From the NCBI GenBank assembly GCA_014695325.1, contig JACJNZ010000039.1, positions 248,001 through 312,000 on the forward strand: a stretch of 64,000 nt of DNA, written 5' to 3'. Shown here in pieces: positions 45,392 to 53,990 of the stretch (its first letter is position 1; each line of letters opens with the position of its first letter). The notes below the pieces were generated by a model that saw only the letters and a list, made by a program, of their open reading frames with translations, did not search any database and had not been told where the DNA came from. The translations under genes were made by a program, and so were the position numbers. Origin of the DNA: Cyanobacteria bacterium FACHB-502. GTDB lineage: Bacteria; Cyanobacteriota; Cyanobacteriia; Elainellales; Elainellaceae.

Positions 45392-46267
45392 TTAGAGAGC
45401 AGTCATGACTTGCAGCAGTTCCGCCGAAAGATCAATTCCAGCATGACGCTTTTTCTGAAACAGGACACCCGCCAGAAAGTAGATATTGGCAGAATAAAAG
45501 GCTTTGCGCTGCCTTTGCATTTCGCTGATCCAGTTGCGAACTTTGGGTTCTGAGCTGTAGTAGCCAAACTGGAGCGGTGTCACCATAAAGTCAGACACCT
45601 GATAGCCCTGATCGATCGCGTGTTCGATCGTGTCGATCGGATTAGAGTAAGCCGAGATCATCAGTATTACGTTCTCGCAGTCCACCGACAGCAGCTTTTT
45701 AGTAATCGTTGCGCCGTCTACCCCACCATGCAGCGCGGGCATACAGATGTCGTCGTCAGGGGCAGGAATGTAGGGCGGATTTGCAATCAGGTACTGAGGA
45801 TTTTTGGACTTTAATCCTTCAAAAAAGCAGTGATTGTGAACAAAGTATTTGTCGTGAAGCTGATACTGTTTAATTCGGGCTTGTGCCAGCTCGCAGGCAG
45901 CCGAATTTAGCTCAAAGCCATGGATCTCACCTGCAAAGGGAGCCTTCAGCAAAGAGTGAATCACAGGACTGCCATCTCCTGCGCCAAATTCTACGGCGGT
46001 AATTGATTCTGTTCCCTGATTTAGCAGCATTTTCTCTAAGCACTGAGCATAAAAATGCGACTCTTCAGGACAGAAAAAAACCTTGTTGGGTGAATAGGTT
46101 TGTAAATCAGACTTTAATTCTTTAGATAACAGCTTTGTAGATGAATTAGTGGCTGACTCACTAAATGAGGTAGATGAGATAGAGGATTTGGACGAAGCGA
46201 TCGAGTCCATCCCTTCTTTTAACTCAGTAGCGTTTAACCCGGTGACGTTTAGCAGTGCTTCTTGCAT
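45392..46267 (-). CDS. SAM-dependent methyltransferase with NPPY motif
   Basis: This 291-residue protein has a Ser/Thr-rich N-terminus (22-45), then a Rossmann methyltransferase with motif I AVEFGAGDGSPVI at 91-103, an acidic residue Glu119 in GFELNSAACELA, and the N-methyltransferase motif IANPPYIPAPDDD at 161-173. The NPPY motif is typical of enzymes acting on planar nitrogens (HemK-like glutamine, adenine, 2-oxo-nitrogen). It follows the diiron oxidase gene by 85 bases and precedes the DUF2993 gene by 21. The substrate is unknown. Confidence 0.83.
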   Translation of the reverse strand: MQEALLNVTGLNATELKEGMDSIASSKSSISSTSFSESATNSSTKLLSKELKSDLQTYSPNKVFFCPEESHFYAQCLEKMLLNQGTESITAVEFGAGDGSPVIHSLLKAPFAGEIHGFELNSAACELAQARIKQYQLHDKYFVHNHCFFEGLKSKNPQYLIANPPYIPAPDDDICMPALHGGVDGATITKKLLSVDCENVILMISAYSNPIDTIEHAIDQGYQVSDFMVTPLQFGYYSSEPKVRNWISEMQRQRKAFYSANIYFLAGVLFQKKRHAGIDLSAELLQVMTAL

Positions 46268-46352
46268 GAAAAATCCTCAGATGCGAATGGACGAACAAAA
46301 CAACCGGGTAGGCAATCAGCACTACCCACAAGACTCCAGGGACATCCAGCCT

Positions 46353-47465
46353 TTACAGCACTGTGCCTGCTTGTTCGGCTGCCCGAATGATGTTAACGAT
46401 CGCGGCTCCTGCTCGATCGCCCAATGCTTTTTCTTGGTCGTAGCCCAGCACAATTTCCCAGGCGTTTTCGGGATACATTTCGGCAAGCGGGAGAGCAACC
46501 TGCTGCACCATCCACTGACCATGCCGCTCATCTTCGCGAATGTGCAGTTCCCAGTAGCCCATTGCCGTATCAGAGAGGTTGAGACGCTGGGCAGCAGTCA
46601 TGTAATCGCGATAGATTGACGGTCCCACGATTTCAAAATAGGTGAGTCCACCGTTGTAGCGCAGGAAGTGCCGCTTGCGCTCGGTCAGTAAAAAGTTGTG
46701 GTTCACACAGGCAAGCAGTTCCCACGGAGCCAAGTCGAAATAGCCCTCGGGTTTGGTGTTTAAGCCTAGCTCTGCCATCATGTTGGCGTAGAAAGTCGAG
46801 TGCTTTTTGTTGTATCGACCGTTGCCGTACTCTTCCATCAGCACCCGAATCAGCATGGCGTGAACTTCGTTGCTGGCTCCGCCCAAGATCCGAGACATTC
46901 GGCTAGCTTCGACCAGTCCATCTAGCGAGGCAATTGCCAGCAGCCAACGATAGCCTTCCAGCGACATTTCCTCGCGAATATATCGCTTACTTTCGGTGAT
47001 TGGCGGCTCTAAATCTGCTTCTGCCCGATCGATCAATGCCTGGTTAATATCAGAAATCTGACGCAGGGCTTCTATATCTATCTGCGAATTTTCCCAGGCT
47101 TGCCAAACGTCCTCAATGCGATCGCGCACCCACTGAATGTAGAACGAGCGCTCATTGCGATAGTTTTGCAGATCATCAAACCAGAACAGGTTTAGACGAT
47201 TAATTCGATAAAGAATTCGCTGTAAAAACAGGCTTGCAGCCGCATCAACCGTATTTCCATAAGCAGTGTCCAGCGCAGTGGCTAAAGCTGCCTCGAAATC
47301 ATCCACGATCTCAGGATTTTGCTTGATCTGTTGGTCTAACGAATCATTCTCCAGCAAATTTACAAAGGTTTGTTCTGCTGCTTTATAATCTGGTGACGCG
47401 ATCGCTGTTGAAGAATATCTCGTCTTTTCCTGAATCCAGCGATCGGGACTCAACGTTTCTATCAT
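46353..47465 (-). CDS. Heme-oxygenase-like diiron oxidase (iron-containing redox enzyme family)
   Basis: The 370-residue protein is all-helical and carries the HDO-type ligand pattern: Glu186 in LVEASRM, Glu211/Glu212 then His222 (EEYGNGRYNKKH), Glu278 in YFEIVGP, and His308, Asp312, His315 in ELHIREDERHGQWM. This order matches heme-oxygenase-like diiron oxidases that perform N-oxygenation, desaturation or C-C cleavage. No cupin or second catalytic domain is fused. It heads an apparent operon with a SAM methyltransferase and a DUF2993 protein; a MATE exporter lies divergently upstream. The substrate is unknown. Confidence 0.85.
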   Translation of the reverse strand: MIETLSPDRWIQEKTRYSSTAIASPDYKAAEQTFVNLLENDSLDQQIKQNPEIVDDFEAALATALDTAYGNTVDAAASLFLQRILYRINRLNLFWFDDLQNYRNERSFYIQWVRDRIEDVWQAWENSQIDIEALRQISDINQALIDRAEADLEPPITESKRYIREEMSLEGYRWLLAIASLDGLVEASRMSRILGGASNEVHAMLIRVLMEEYGNGRYNKKHSTFYANMMAELGLNTKPEGYFDLAPWELLACVNHNFLLTERKRHFLRYNGGLTYFEIVGPSIYRDYMTAAQRLNLSDTAMGYWELHIREDERHGQWMVQQVALPLAEMYPENAWEIVLGYDQEKALGDRAGAAIVNIIRAAEQAGTVL

Positions 47466-47847
47466 AGTTCGTTATTGAAATCGTTCTTGCCTATATTTCA
47501 ACCACTGGCGCAATTCATCAAAAAAGAGAGTGCAAAACCTTATCTTTGTTCTAGAACTGCTGCTGTGTAATGGTTATTAATACCTTATCGAACAGAGGAT
47601 TTTCTCACCGTCCATCTTTGGGAGGACAAATGAGAGAAAAATGAATATTTCTAAATAAGTGACTTGCGATACTGTAAAAAAATAGTTTTTCCTTTGATTT
47701 GCGGCGGTTTTTTATAAGGAAGGCATCCAGCTAGAGGTAGAAGGGTGGGGGCGGAGACGGGAAGAGGAGACAGGAGGAGGAGAAGGTGAGGGAAGGCGGG
47801 ATGGAGAGATAAAGGGAAGATAGAAGAGAGCGAATTTGAGAGATTTA
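47466..47847. other. Divergent promoter region with polypurine tract
   Basis: About 380 bases lie between the diiron oxidase gene (minus) and the MATE gene (plus). The segment of about 95 bases at 47737-47831 is almost all A and G on the plus strand, with GGGTGGGGG, GAGGAGG and GGGAAG runs. The other part is AT-rich and likely carries the oxidase promoter. Confidence 0.6.
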
Positions 47848-49164
47848 ATGAACCAGGATTCAGGGTTTGTTCGATCGTTTTTGCGATTGTCGATCGTCAA
47901 TGTGCTGTCGAATTTGATGGTTCCCCTGGCAGGAATTGTGGATGTTGCATTTTTGGGACATTTATCAGAGATTCGACATCTGGCAGGAGTTTCGCTGGCG
48001 ACGGTGTTGTTTAACTACATTTACTGGACGTTTGGCTTTCTGCGAATGGGCACCACGGGCATGACGGCGCAGGCGATCGGGCGCAAGGATGAAACCGAAG
48101 CATTGGCGATCGGGTTACGACACGCTTTGATTGCGCTGGTAATTGGGGTGCTAATTTTGCTGTTGCAGGCTCCACTGCGGACGATCGGATTTGCGCTGCT
48201 GAGTGCTACGCCGGAAGTGAAGGCAGCAGGGCAGGACTACTTCCACGCACTGATTTGGGGTGCACCTGCAACGCTAATTAACTTTGTGCTGATGGGCTGG
48301 TATCTGGGACGCGGACAGAGCGGTAAAGTTCTGCTGCTTTCGGCGGTCAGCAACGGCAGCAATATTGTGCTGGACTATTTCTTTGTGGGGCAGTGGGGCT
48401 GGGCGAGTGCGGGTGCGGGATGGTCTACCGCGTTGAGCCAATATCTGATGCTGTTGATCGGTTTAGGGCTAATCAGCCGCGAGTTTCGCGGGCGCGATTT
48501 GCAGAAAGTCACCAAGCCACTCTGGGAGCGATCGGCTCTCGGCACAGTGTTCAGCCTGAATCGTGATATTTTGGTTCGCACGTTTGTGCTGGTGTCTACC
48601 TTTGCCTTGTTCACAAATCTGAGTTCGGCTTTCGGCACAGAGGTTTTGGCGACGAATACGGTTTTGCTTCAGGTCGTGACGCTAACGGCTTATTTTATCG
48701 ATGGGTTTGCCTTTGCCACCGAAAGCTATGCCGGGCTGTTTCGCGGTCAGGGTACAGTAAAAGGCTTAACGCGGCTGCTAAGAATCGCCGGATATATGAG
48801 CTTAGCCGTTGGACTGCTGTTTGCGATCGCCTTTATCCTGCTGCCGCTTCCTTTGTTTGGCTTGATAACCGACCACCGTGCAATTCTCGATCGCATACCC
48901 CAATATGTTGTCTGGCTGCTGCCTGTGCTTGGCTTTGGATCGATCGCCTATATGCTCGATGGCTATTTTCTGGGTTTAACCGAAGGACCAATGCTGCGGC
49001 GGGCAGCAGTCATTTCAACGCTGGTCGGGTTCGTGCCAATGGCGCTCGTTGCCTGGTGGCTTCGCAGTTCCCATTTGCTCTGGCTGGCGCTGACGCTGTT
49101 TATGCTGGCGCGATCGATCACGTTAGCCATCAAAGTTCCTCAGACACTCAAGGATGAAGATTGA
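47848..49164 (+). CDS. MATE family efflux transporter (DinF-like)
   Basis: From ATG 47848 the 438-residue protein has 12 predicted hydrophobic helices and MATE features: LVPLAGIVDVAFLGHL-like start near 27-42, a GTTGMTAQAIGRKDE segment near 67-81, and a second half with ATNTVLLQVVTLTAYFIDGFAFATES near 269-294. MATE proteins export drugs or metabolites with a Na+ or H+ gradient. It is divergent from the diiron oxidase operon, which suggests, without proof, export of that operon's product. The frame is open upstream to TTG 47836. Confidence 0.9.
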   Translation: MNQDSGFVRSFLRLSIVNVLSNLMVPLAGIVDVAFLGHLSEIRHLAGVSLATVLFNYIYWTFGFLRMGTTGMTAQAIGRKDETEALAIGLRHALIALVIGVLILLLQAPLRTIGFALLSATPEVKAAGQDYFHALIWGAPATLINFVLMGWYLGRGQSGKVLLLSAVSNGSNIVLDYFFVGQWGWASAGAGWSTALSQYLMLLIGLGLISREFRGRDLQKVTKPLWERSALGTVFSLNRDILVRTFVLVSTFALFTNLSSAFGTEVLATNTVLLQVVTLTAYFIDGFAFATESYAGLFRGQGTVKGLTRLLRIAGYMSLAVGLLFAIAFILLPLPLFGLITDHRAILDRIPQYVVWLLPVLGFGSIAYMLDGYFLGLTEGPMLRRAAVISTLVGFVPMALVAWWLRSSHLLWLALTLFMLARSITLAIKVPQTLKDED

Positions 49165-49473
49165 ATTAATCTAGCTGAGATTCTAGGGGAGCATTCTCAC
49201 TCGCCCACCCAGGCAACCGACCACTTCTCTGATGAATTCCCTGATGAATTCCCTGATGAATTTAATTCACCCTTTAATCCACTCTTTGCATCACTGAATT
49301 CCACATTACGACCTCAACTCCCCAGATGGGTGATTCCTGAACAATGCAAATATTTGTAACATAAACAAAGGAGTTCTTTGGGCTGCCCAGTTGCCTGACT
49401 GAATTCCTTGAATTCGTTCAATTCATTCAACAGATTGCCGGATATACAGACCGGTCATTTCGGCGACGCATCT
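49165..49473. repeat. Intergenic region with three CTGATGAATTCC repeats
   Basis: CTGATGAATTCC is repeated in tandem from 49229, with two exact copies and one ending in T. A further run of AATTC words follows near 49400-49440. The region precedes the DevB-like gene. Confidence 0.6.
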
Positions 49474-50643
49474 ATGGACACGCTCAGAAAAAACAAAGGT
49501 CAGCGCGGCTGGATCGTGATTGCTGCGGGTGCGACACTGGCTCTGGGATTGGTTGGTTTTGGCGTCAGCCAGCTCATCGCGAATCAGCAAAGGGCACAGC
49601 AAGCCGCGATTGAGGCTCAGGCTCCCCCACCAGAACGGGTCGAAGTGGTTGCTCTGGGACGGCTGGAACCGCAGGGGGAAGTGATTCGCGTGGGCGGGCC
49701 TACTGGTGAAAGGCTGGGTCGGCTTCAGGTGCAACAAGGCGATCGGGTTCAGGCTGGGGCAGTGCTGGCCTACCTGGAGAGCTATGGCGAACGGTTGGCA
49801 GAACGGGATCTGGCAGCGAGTCAGCTTCGAGAGGCAGAGCAACGGCTTCAGGCAGAAACCTCTGTTGGCAATGCCCAGATTCAAGAAGCGCAAACCCGCG
49901 TGCAGCAGGTCGATCGCCCTACTAATTTTCAGATCCAGTCGCAGGAAGCCACGATCCGCGATCTAGAGGCACAGTTTGCCTTGGCACAAGCTAACCTTCG
50001 CCGATCGCAGGAGTTACAGAGTCAGGGAGCCATTTCCCAGCAGTCGCTCGACCAGCAAATCACCCAAACCCGACAGGTACAAGAACAGCTCAATAGTGCC
50101 AGAGCCAATCTAGTTCGGCTGCAAACCCAGCGTCAGACCGACCTGCAAAACGCCCAGGCACAGGTTCAATCGCAGCGGGCAAGCGCCTCTCTCAGTCAGG
50201 TAGAGGCAGCAGTCGAGTCTGCTCGTCAAAACCTCAACCTGGTACAGGCAAAACTCGATCGCACCACCATTCGCGCCCCTCGCGACGGCAGAGTTCTGCG
50301 CGTGATCACCCACAGCGGGGAGACGATCGGGGAACAAGGCATCCTCGATCTGGGCAACACAAACCAGATGGATGTGATCGCAGAGGTTTATGAATCCGAT
50401 ATTGGGCTGGTGAAAGTCGGTCAGCCTGTGACGATAACGAGCCGCAACGGAGCTTTTGAAACGCCCATTACCGGAAAAGTCTCTGAAATTGGCTGGCAAA
50501 TCTTCAAAAACGATGTGCTAGACGATGATCCGGCGGCGAATGCCGATGCCCGTGTGGTTGAAGTACGAGTCCGCCTGAACGACAGCAAACCTGTTGAGGC
50601 ACTGACAAATTTGCAGGTGGATGTGAGAATCGACGTGAAGTAA
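49474..50643 (+). CDS. HlyD/DevB-type membrane fusion protein
   Basis: The 389-residue protein starts at ATG 49474. It has one N-terminal transmembrane helix (about 15-35), a barrel segment with VVALGRLEPQGEVIRVGGP, a long coiled-coil hairpin (about 110-250) rich in Gln and Ala, and a C-terminal barrel with RAPRDGRVLRVITHSGE. This is the DevB form of periplasmic adaptor that links an ABC exporter to an outer-membrane channel, as in heterocyst glycolipid export. No devC or devA follows here, so its inner-membrane partners are elsewhere. The frame is open upstream to 49408. Confidence 0.87.
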   Translation: MDTLRKNKGQRGWIVIAAGATLALGLVGFGVSQLIANQQRAQQAAIEAQAPPPERVEVVALGRLEPQGEVIRVGGPTGERLGRLQVQQGDRVQAGAVLAYLESYGERLAERDLAASQLREAEQRLQAETSVGNAQIQEAQTRVQQVDRPTNFQIQSQEATIRDLEAQFALAQANLRRSQELQSQGAISQQSLDQQITQTRQVQEQLNSARANLVRLQTQRQTDLQNAQAQVQSQRASASLSQVEAAVESARQNLNLVQAKLDRTTIRAPRDGRVLRVITHSGETIGEQGILDLGNTNQMDVIAEVYESDIGLVKVGQPVTITSRNGAFETPITGKVSEIGWQIFKNDVLDDDPAANADARVVEVRVRLNDSKPVEALTNLQVDVRIDVK

Positions 50644-50657
50644 TCTTTCGGAATGGA

Positions 50658-51056
50658 ATGAAAGACGATCGCGGCAATATTTACCTGGCAGTCAACGGTA
50701 CACTGATGCGGGGTTTAGAGCTAAACCCGAATCTACTGAACATTGGAGCCACCTTTGTTCAAGAAACCGAGACGGCTCCAATTTATCGGCTGTGGTCGAT
50801 CGACGATCGGCACCCGGCAATGATGCGCGTGGCAGAAGGGGGCAGAGCGATCGCGCTTGAAATTTGGGCTGTGCCTCCGGCAGGCCTAGCGAATGTACTG
50901 ATGCAGGAGCCAGCCGGACTGGCGATCGGGAAAGTGCTGCTTAACAATGGCGAAACGGTGCTCGGCGTGCTGGGAGAACCGTTTCTCTGTGAAGATCAGC
51001 GCGAAATTACCCAATGGGGTGGCTGGCGTGCCTATATTGCTAACTCTTCAAGCTGA
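50658..51056 (+). CDS. Stand-alone allophanate hydrolase C-terminal-like domain (gamma-glutamylcyclotransferase fold)
   Basis: This 132-residue protein is similar over its length to the C-terminal domain of allophanate hydrolase (AtzF): APIYRLWSID near 39-48, MRVAEGGRAIALEIWAVP near 55-72, and ITQWGGWRAYIA at the end. The catalytic amidase domain is absent. It follows the DevB-like gene closely (15 bases), so the two may be co-transcribed. It may be a binding or cyclotransferase module, but the activity is unknown. Confidence 0.7.
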   Translation: MKDDRGNIYLAVNGTLMRGLELNPNLLNIGATFVQETETAPIYRLWSIDDRHPAMMRVAEGGRAIALEIWAVPPAGLANVLMQEPAGLAIGKVLLNNGETVLGVLGEPFLCEDQREITQWGGWRAYIANSSS

Positions 51057-51183
51057 ATCTTCAAGCACTTTTTAAACACCTTAAAAAACCGCATGGGCAG
51101 TTTCCCGGATGTGGTCGCGATCGCAGTTCGATAGGCTGGAGGATGTGTTCCTTTGTTCTTTGTACCTCCTTTGTGAGACTTGT

Positions 51184-51489
51184 ATGAGTGACTTCCACTC
51201 TTCTGTTTCCTGTTCAGATGTCTTCTGCCAAGGTAGTCATCTCGAAGATAGTCATCTTGATTGCAGTCATCTCGAAAGCCTCAAAACTGAATTCATCACG
51301 ACGATCTCTCACCAAGTTCGCACACCGCTTAGTGTTATTTTTCTCTCTGTCGAACTGCTAAAACTGCATGGGGAGGACTGCACCGAGGCAATGCAACAAG
51401 CCTACCTTAGCCAGATTTACCACGCCGCCAAAGAAATCAATACCCTGTTTAACGAGACTCTGCCGATGATCGATGCTGATCTCGCTTAG
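51184..51489 (+). CDS. Orphan histidine-kinase dimerisation domain protein
   Basis: From ATG 51184 the 101-residue protein has an odd repeated N-terminus (GSHLEDSHLDCSHLESL; 17-33) and then the HisKA helix LKTEFITTISHQVRTPLSVI with the phospho-acceptor-like His43. It has no HATPase catalytic domain, no sensor domain and no membrane segment. It may act as a phosphotransfer or decoy protein, or be the remains of a kinase gene. The end overlaps the convergent MscS gene by 41 bases. Confidence 0.65.
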   Translation: MSDFHSSVSCSDVFCQGSHLEDSHLDCSHLESLKTEFITTISHQVRTPLSVIFLSVELLKLHGEDCTEAMQQAYLSQIYHAAKEINTLFNETLPMIDADLA

Positions 51490-53350
51490 CGTCTTTTGCG
51501 GCGGCACGATGCGTCCGCAATTCCTCAAGACGGTCATCTTCATCCGGTAAAGGCTGTAGAGAAACTGCCTGCTGCGGAATACCGATCGCAATTCCGGCAC
51601 TATCAAAGGCGAGCTTCAGCCGCTTCCGATATTCCCGCGCCACCTCCCACTGTTTGAGCGGTTGCGTTTTGATCCAGAGGCGGATAGTTGACCCGGTTGA
51701 ATCGAGCTTATCCACACCCAATAGTGCAGGCTGGTCGATAATTAAATCCTGCCAGTACGGATCGCGCGTCATGTCCATTGCTACCTGCTCAACCACGATT
51801 AAAGCCTGATTGAGATCAGTGGTATGGGCAACGCTGATGTTGATGTCTACGCGAGACCATTCCTTTGACAGGTTTTGCACGATCGTAATTGCGCTATTTG
51901 GAATGGTGATTAGTCGTCCTTCTTCGTTGCGAAGCTGGGTAATGCGAAGGTTCATATTTTCAACCAGTCCAGTAACTTCGCCGATCGCCACCACATCGCC
52001 CACGCCATACTGATCTTCCAGCAGAATCAGAAATCCATTAATCACATCTTTAATCACGTTTTGCGACGCCAGAGAGATACCGACGCCTGCTACCCCGGTC
52101 AGCGTCAGGAGCACTGGATTCACCTGCAAACCCAGCCAGGTTACTGCAATCAAAATTCCTGTAATGACGCAGAGCAACGCCGCAATACTTTTTGCCACTC
52201 TGGAGAAAGTGGTAAATCGCAGAACAAGACGCTGCGGAGCAGACGGATCAAAGCTCGAAGAATCTTGCAGTGCCAGGAAAAAGCGATCGATCAGGACTGC
52301 ACTCACCCGCACTCCCAGATAAGTGACAATTCCCACTGCCAGCAAACGCAGCGGAATCTGAATCCACTGCACCAGTAAAGGCTGAAGCCATCGGCTATAG
52401 GGAAACAAACCCACGATAAAAAATAGCCCGCCGCCCCACAGGATAATCTGCAAAGTCTGTGATAGTCGCCGTTTAATATCGTTTACGCCTTGCTGCTGCT
52501 GATTTGCGGCGCGACGTTGCAGCAGTTCGCTCGTGGTAGAAGGGACGGGCGTTTGGGTTGAGTCACTGAGTTGCTGAGCATTGCTCTTGGACTGAACCGA
52601 GAGCGTCCGCCGCTCACTCTGAAGCTGTCGCTGAAACCGAAGCAGACTCAAGCTGCTAATGCCGATCGCCAACAGGGTAATCAGAGCGCGAAGCGTTTGA
52701 CCTTTAATGGATTGGGGCTGCCGTTCTTGCTGTGCTCGCACCAGCGCATCGGCAATTTCAACGGTGAGCTGATCCGCCCAATCTTCTAGACTACTGCCGT
52801 TCACTTCGGCATCTAGGGCAGTTACGGTGAGCAGTTCATCCTCGTAGGTTCTGCTGTCTGCTTCATATCGAGCGGAAATAATGGGCTGACGACTGGTTGG
52901 GTCAACCCTAGCCGTGACCTGCAGCGTTTCTGGATCAAACTGGCGATCGATAATTTGTTGAAGCCGCTTCTGGATCAGGCTAATTCGGCTAGAAATTCGG
53001 TTTTCTCCCGGTTTATCGGCTTGCTCCACTTCAGGAACAGCGATCGTAAACAGCCTGCGTCCGTCGAGCCGCACCACGCCGCGATCGATGCCTGATCCGA
53101 CGCGACTGGGCACAGGGCGAATCTGGGGAAAACTTTGCTCAAACTGACGGAGTTGGGGCGGTAGAGCTTCCCTGGGTAGACTGCTTGCCTGACCCACCGC
53201 CAAAATTCCCGATTGCGTCAGGACGATTGCCGCTGTTGCCAGTCCGATCAGTCCATAGCCCAGCTTCCGCAGGTGAAGTTGCCGGAGCCAGCCAGCCAGA
53301 ATTCGTGACGCAGCTCGCTCGCGCGGTGGTTGATTGTGCAAATTGTTCAT
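51449..53350 (-). CDS. MscS family mechanosensitive channel
   Basis: The 633-residue protein has an N-terminal hydrophobic segment, a soluble region (about 60-210), a cluster of transmembrane helices (about 215-420) and the MscS pore region TLTGVAGVGISLASQNVIKDVINGFLILLED near 427-457, followed by the beta domain GVGDVVAIGEVTGLVENMNLRIT and a C-terminal helical cage. These channels open at low osmolarity to release solutes. The extra N-terminal domain makes it a large YnaI/MscK-type form. It converges with the orphan HisKA gene. Confidence 0.92.
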   Translation of the reverse strand: MNNLHNQPPRERAASRILAGWLRQLHLRKLGYGLIGLATAAIVLTQSGILAVGQASSLPREALPPQLRQFEQSFPQIRPVPSRVGSGIDRGVVRLDGRRLFTIAVPEVEQADKPGENRISSRISLIQKRLQQIIDRQFDPETLQVTARVDPTSRQPIISARYEADSRTYEDELLTVTALDAEVNGSSLEDWADQLTVEIADALVRAQQERQPQSIKGQTLRALITLLAIGISSLSLLRFQRQLQSERRTLSVQSKSNAQQLSDSTQTPVPSTTSELLQRRAANQQQQGVNDIKRRLSQTLQIILWGGGLFFIVGLFPYSRWLQPLLVQWIQIPLRLLAVGIVTYLGVRVSAVLIDRFFLALQDSSSFDPSAPQRLVLRFTTFSRVAKSIAALLCVITGILIAVTWLGLQVNPVLLTLTGVAGVGISLASQNVIKDVINGFLILLEDQYGVGDVVAIGEVTGLVENMNLRITQLRNEEGRLITIPNSAITIVQNLSKEWSRVDINISVAHTTDLNQALIVVEQVAMDMTRDPYWQDLIIDQPALLGVDKLDSTGSTIRLWIKTQPLKQWEVAREYRKRLKLAFDSAGIAIGIPQQAVSLQPLPDEDDRLEELRTHRAAAKDAKRDQHRSSAESR

Positions 53351-53990
53351 AAGCTAAATTCCCTAACGACATCGAACTCCGGGCAGCCAGTTCTCAAACC
53401 ACTAACCCGCCAGTTTGTTCTATTCGGGTGGTCTCTAGCTATTCCTCCTTAACAGAGACGATCGGGCATAAAAGTCCAGGCAAGATGATAGTCTATTCCG
53501 GCGTGAACTGCCAAACGGCGATCGAGCGAAAAAGAAGAGTGATTAGGATAGCAAATCCTGAAAACACCCCTGAAAACACCCCTAAAAACATCCTTGGGCA
53601 AGACATTACCTGGGCGAAGAGAAATTTGAGACTCAGGGCTTAATGAGGAAATTTGAGGAGTGGCAAAAATCCTGCATTGCCTCCTAAATCCTCCAAAAGT
53701 GATTTGCGGTTATTTGTCGCTCCAAAAGAGCAAAGGGAGACTTTGAAACGAGGAGGAAGTGAAGTTTCTTACAGAATTGGCTACTGTACAGACACAATCG
53801 ATAGCCCTTGCTTAGTGTGCCTGACAAAATCTGCCTGACAAAATCTACCTGACAAAATCTGCATAGCAAAATATGCCGAACCAAGGGTTACTTAACCAGG
53901 AATTCTGCAAAAACCAAACCTGTTCAAAGTCTCCCTTTTAAAGTCTCTCTTTTACAGGAGATTTAAGGGGCTGAATAGACTAGAACCGGG
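53351..53990. repeat. Repeat-rich region between MscS and thrS
   Basis: About 640 bases without a supported gene. It holds three CCTGAAAACAC-type units (about 53560-53590), a dispersed C/G-tract repeat (53638-53760, sharing TTGAGGAGTGGCAA with 43832), a tandem 15-base repeat CCTGACAAAATCTGC (three copies, about 53819-53865) and a final repeat member near 53928-53980. Confidence 0.6.
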
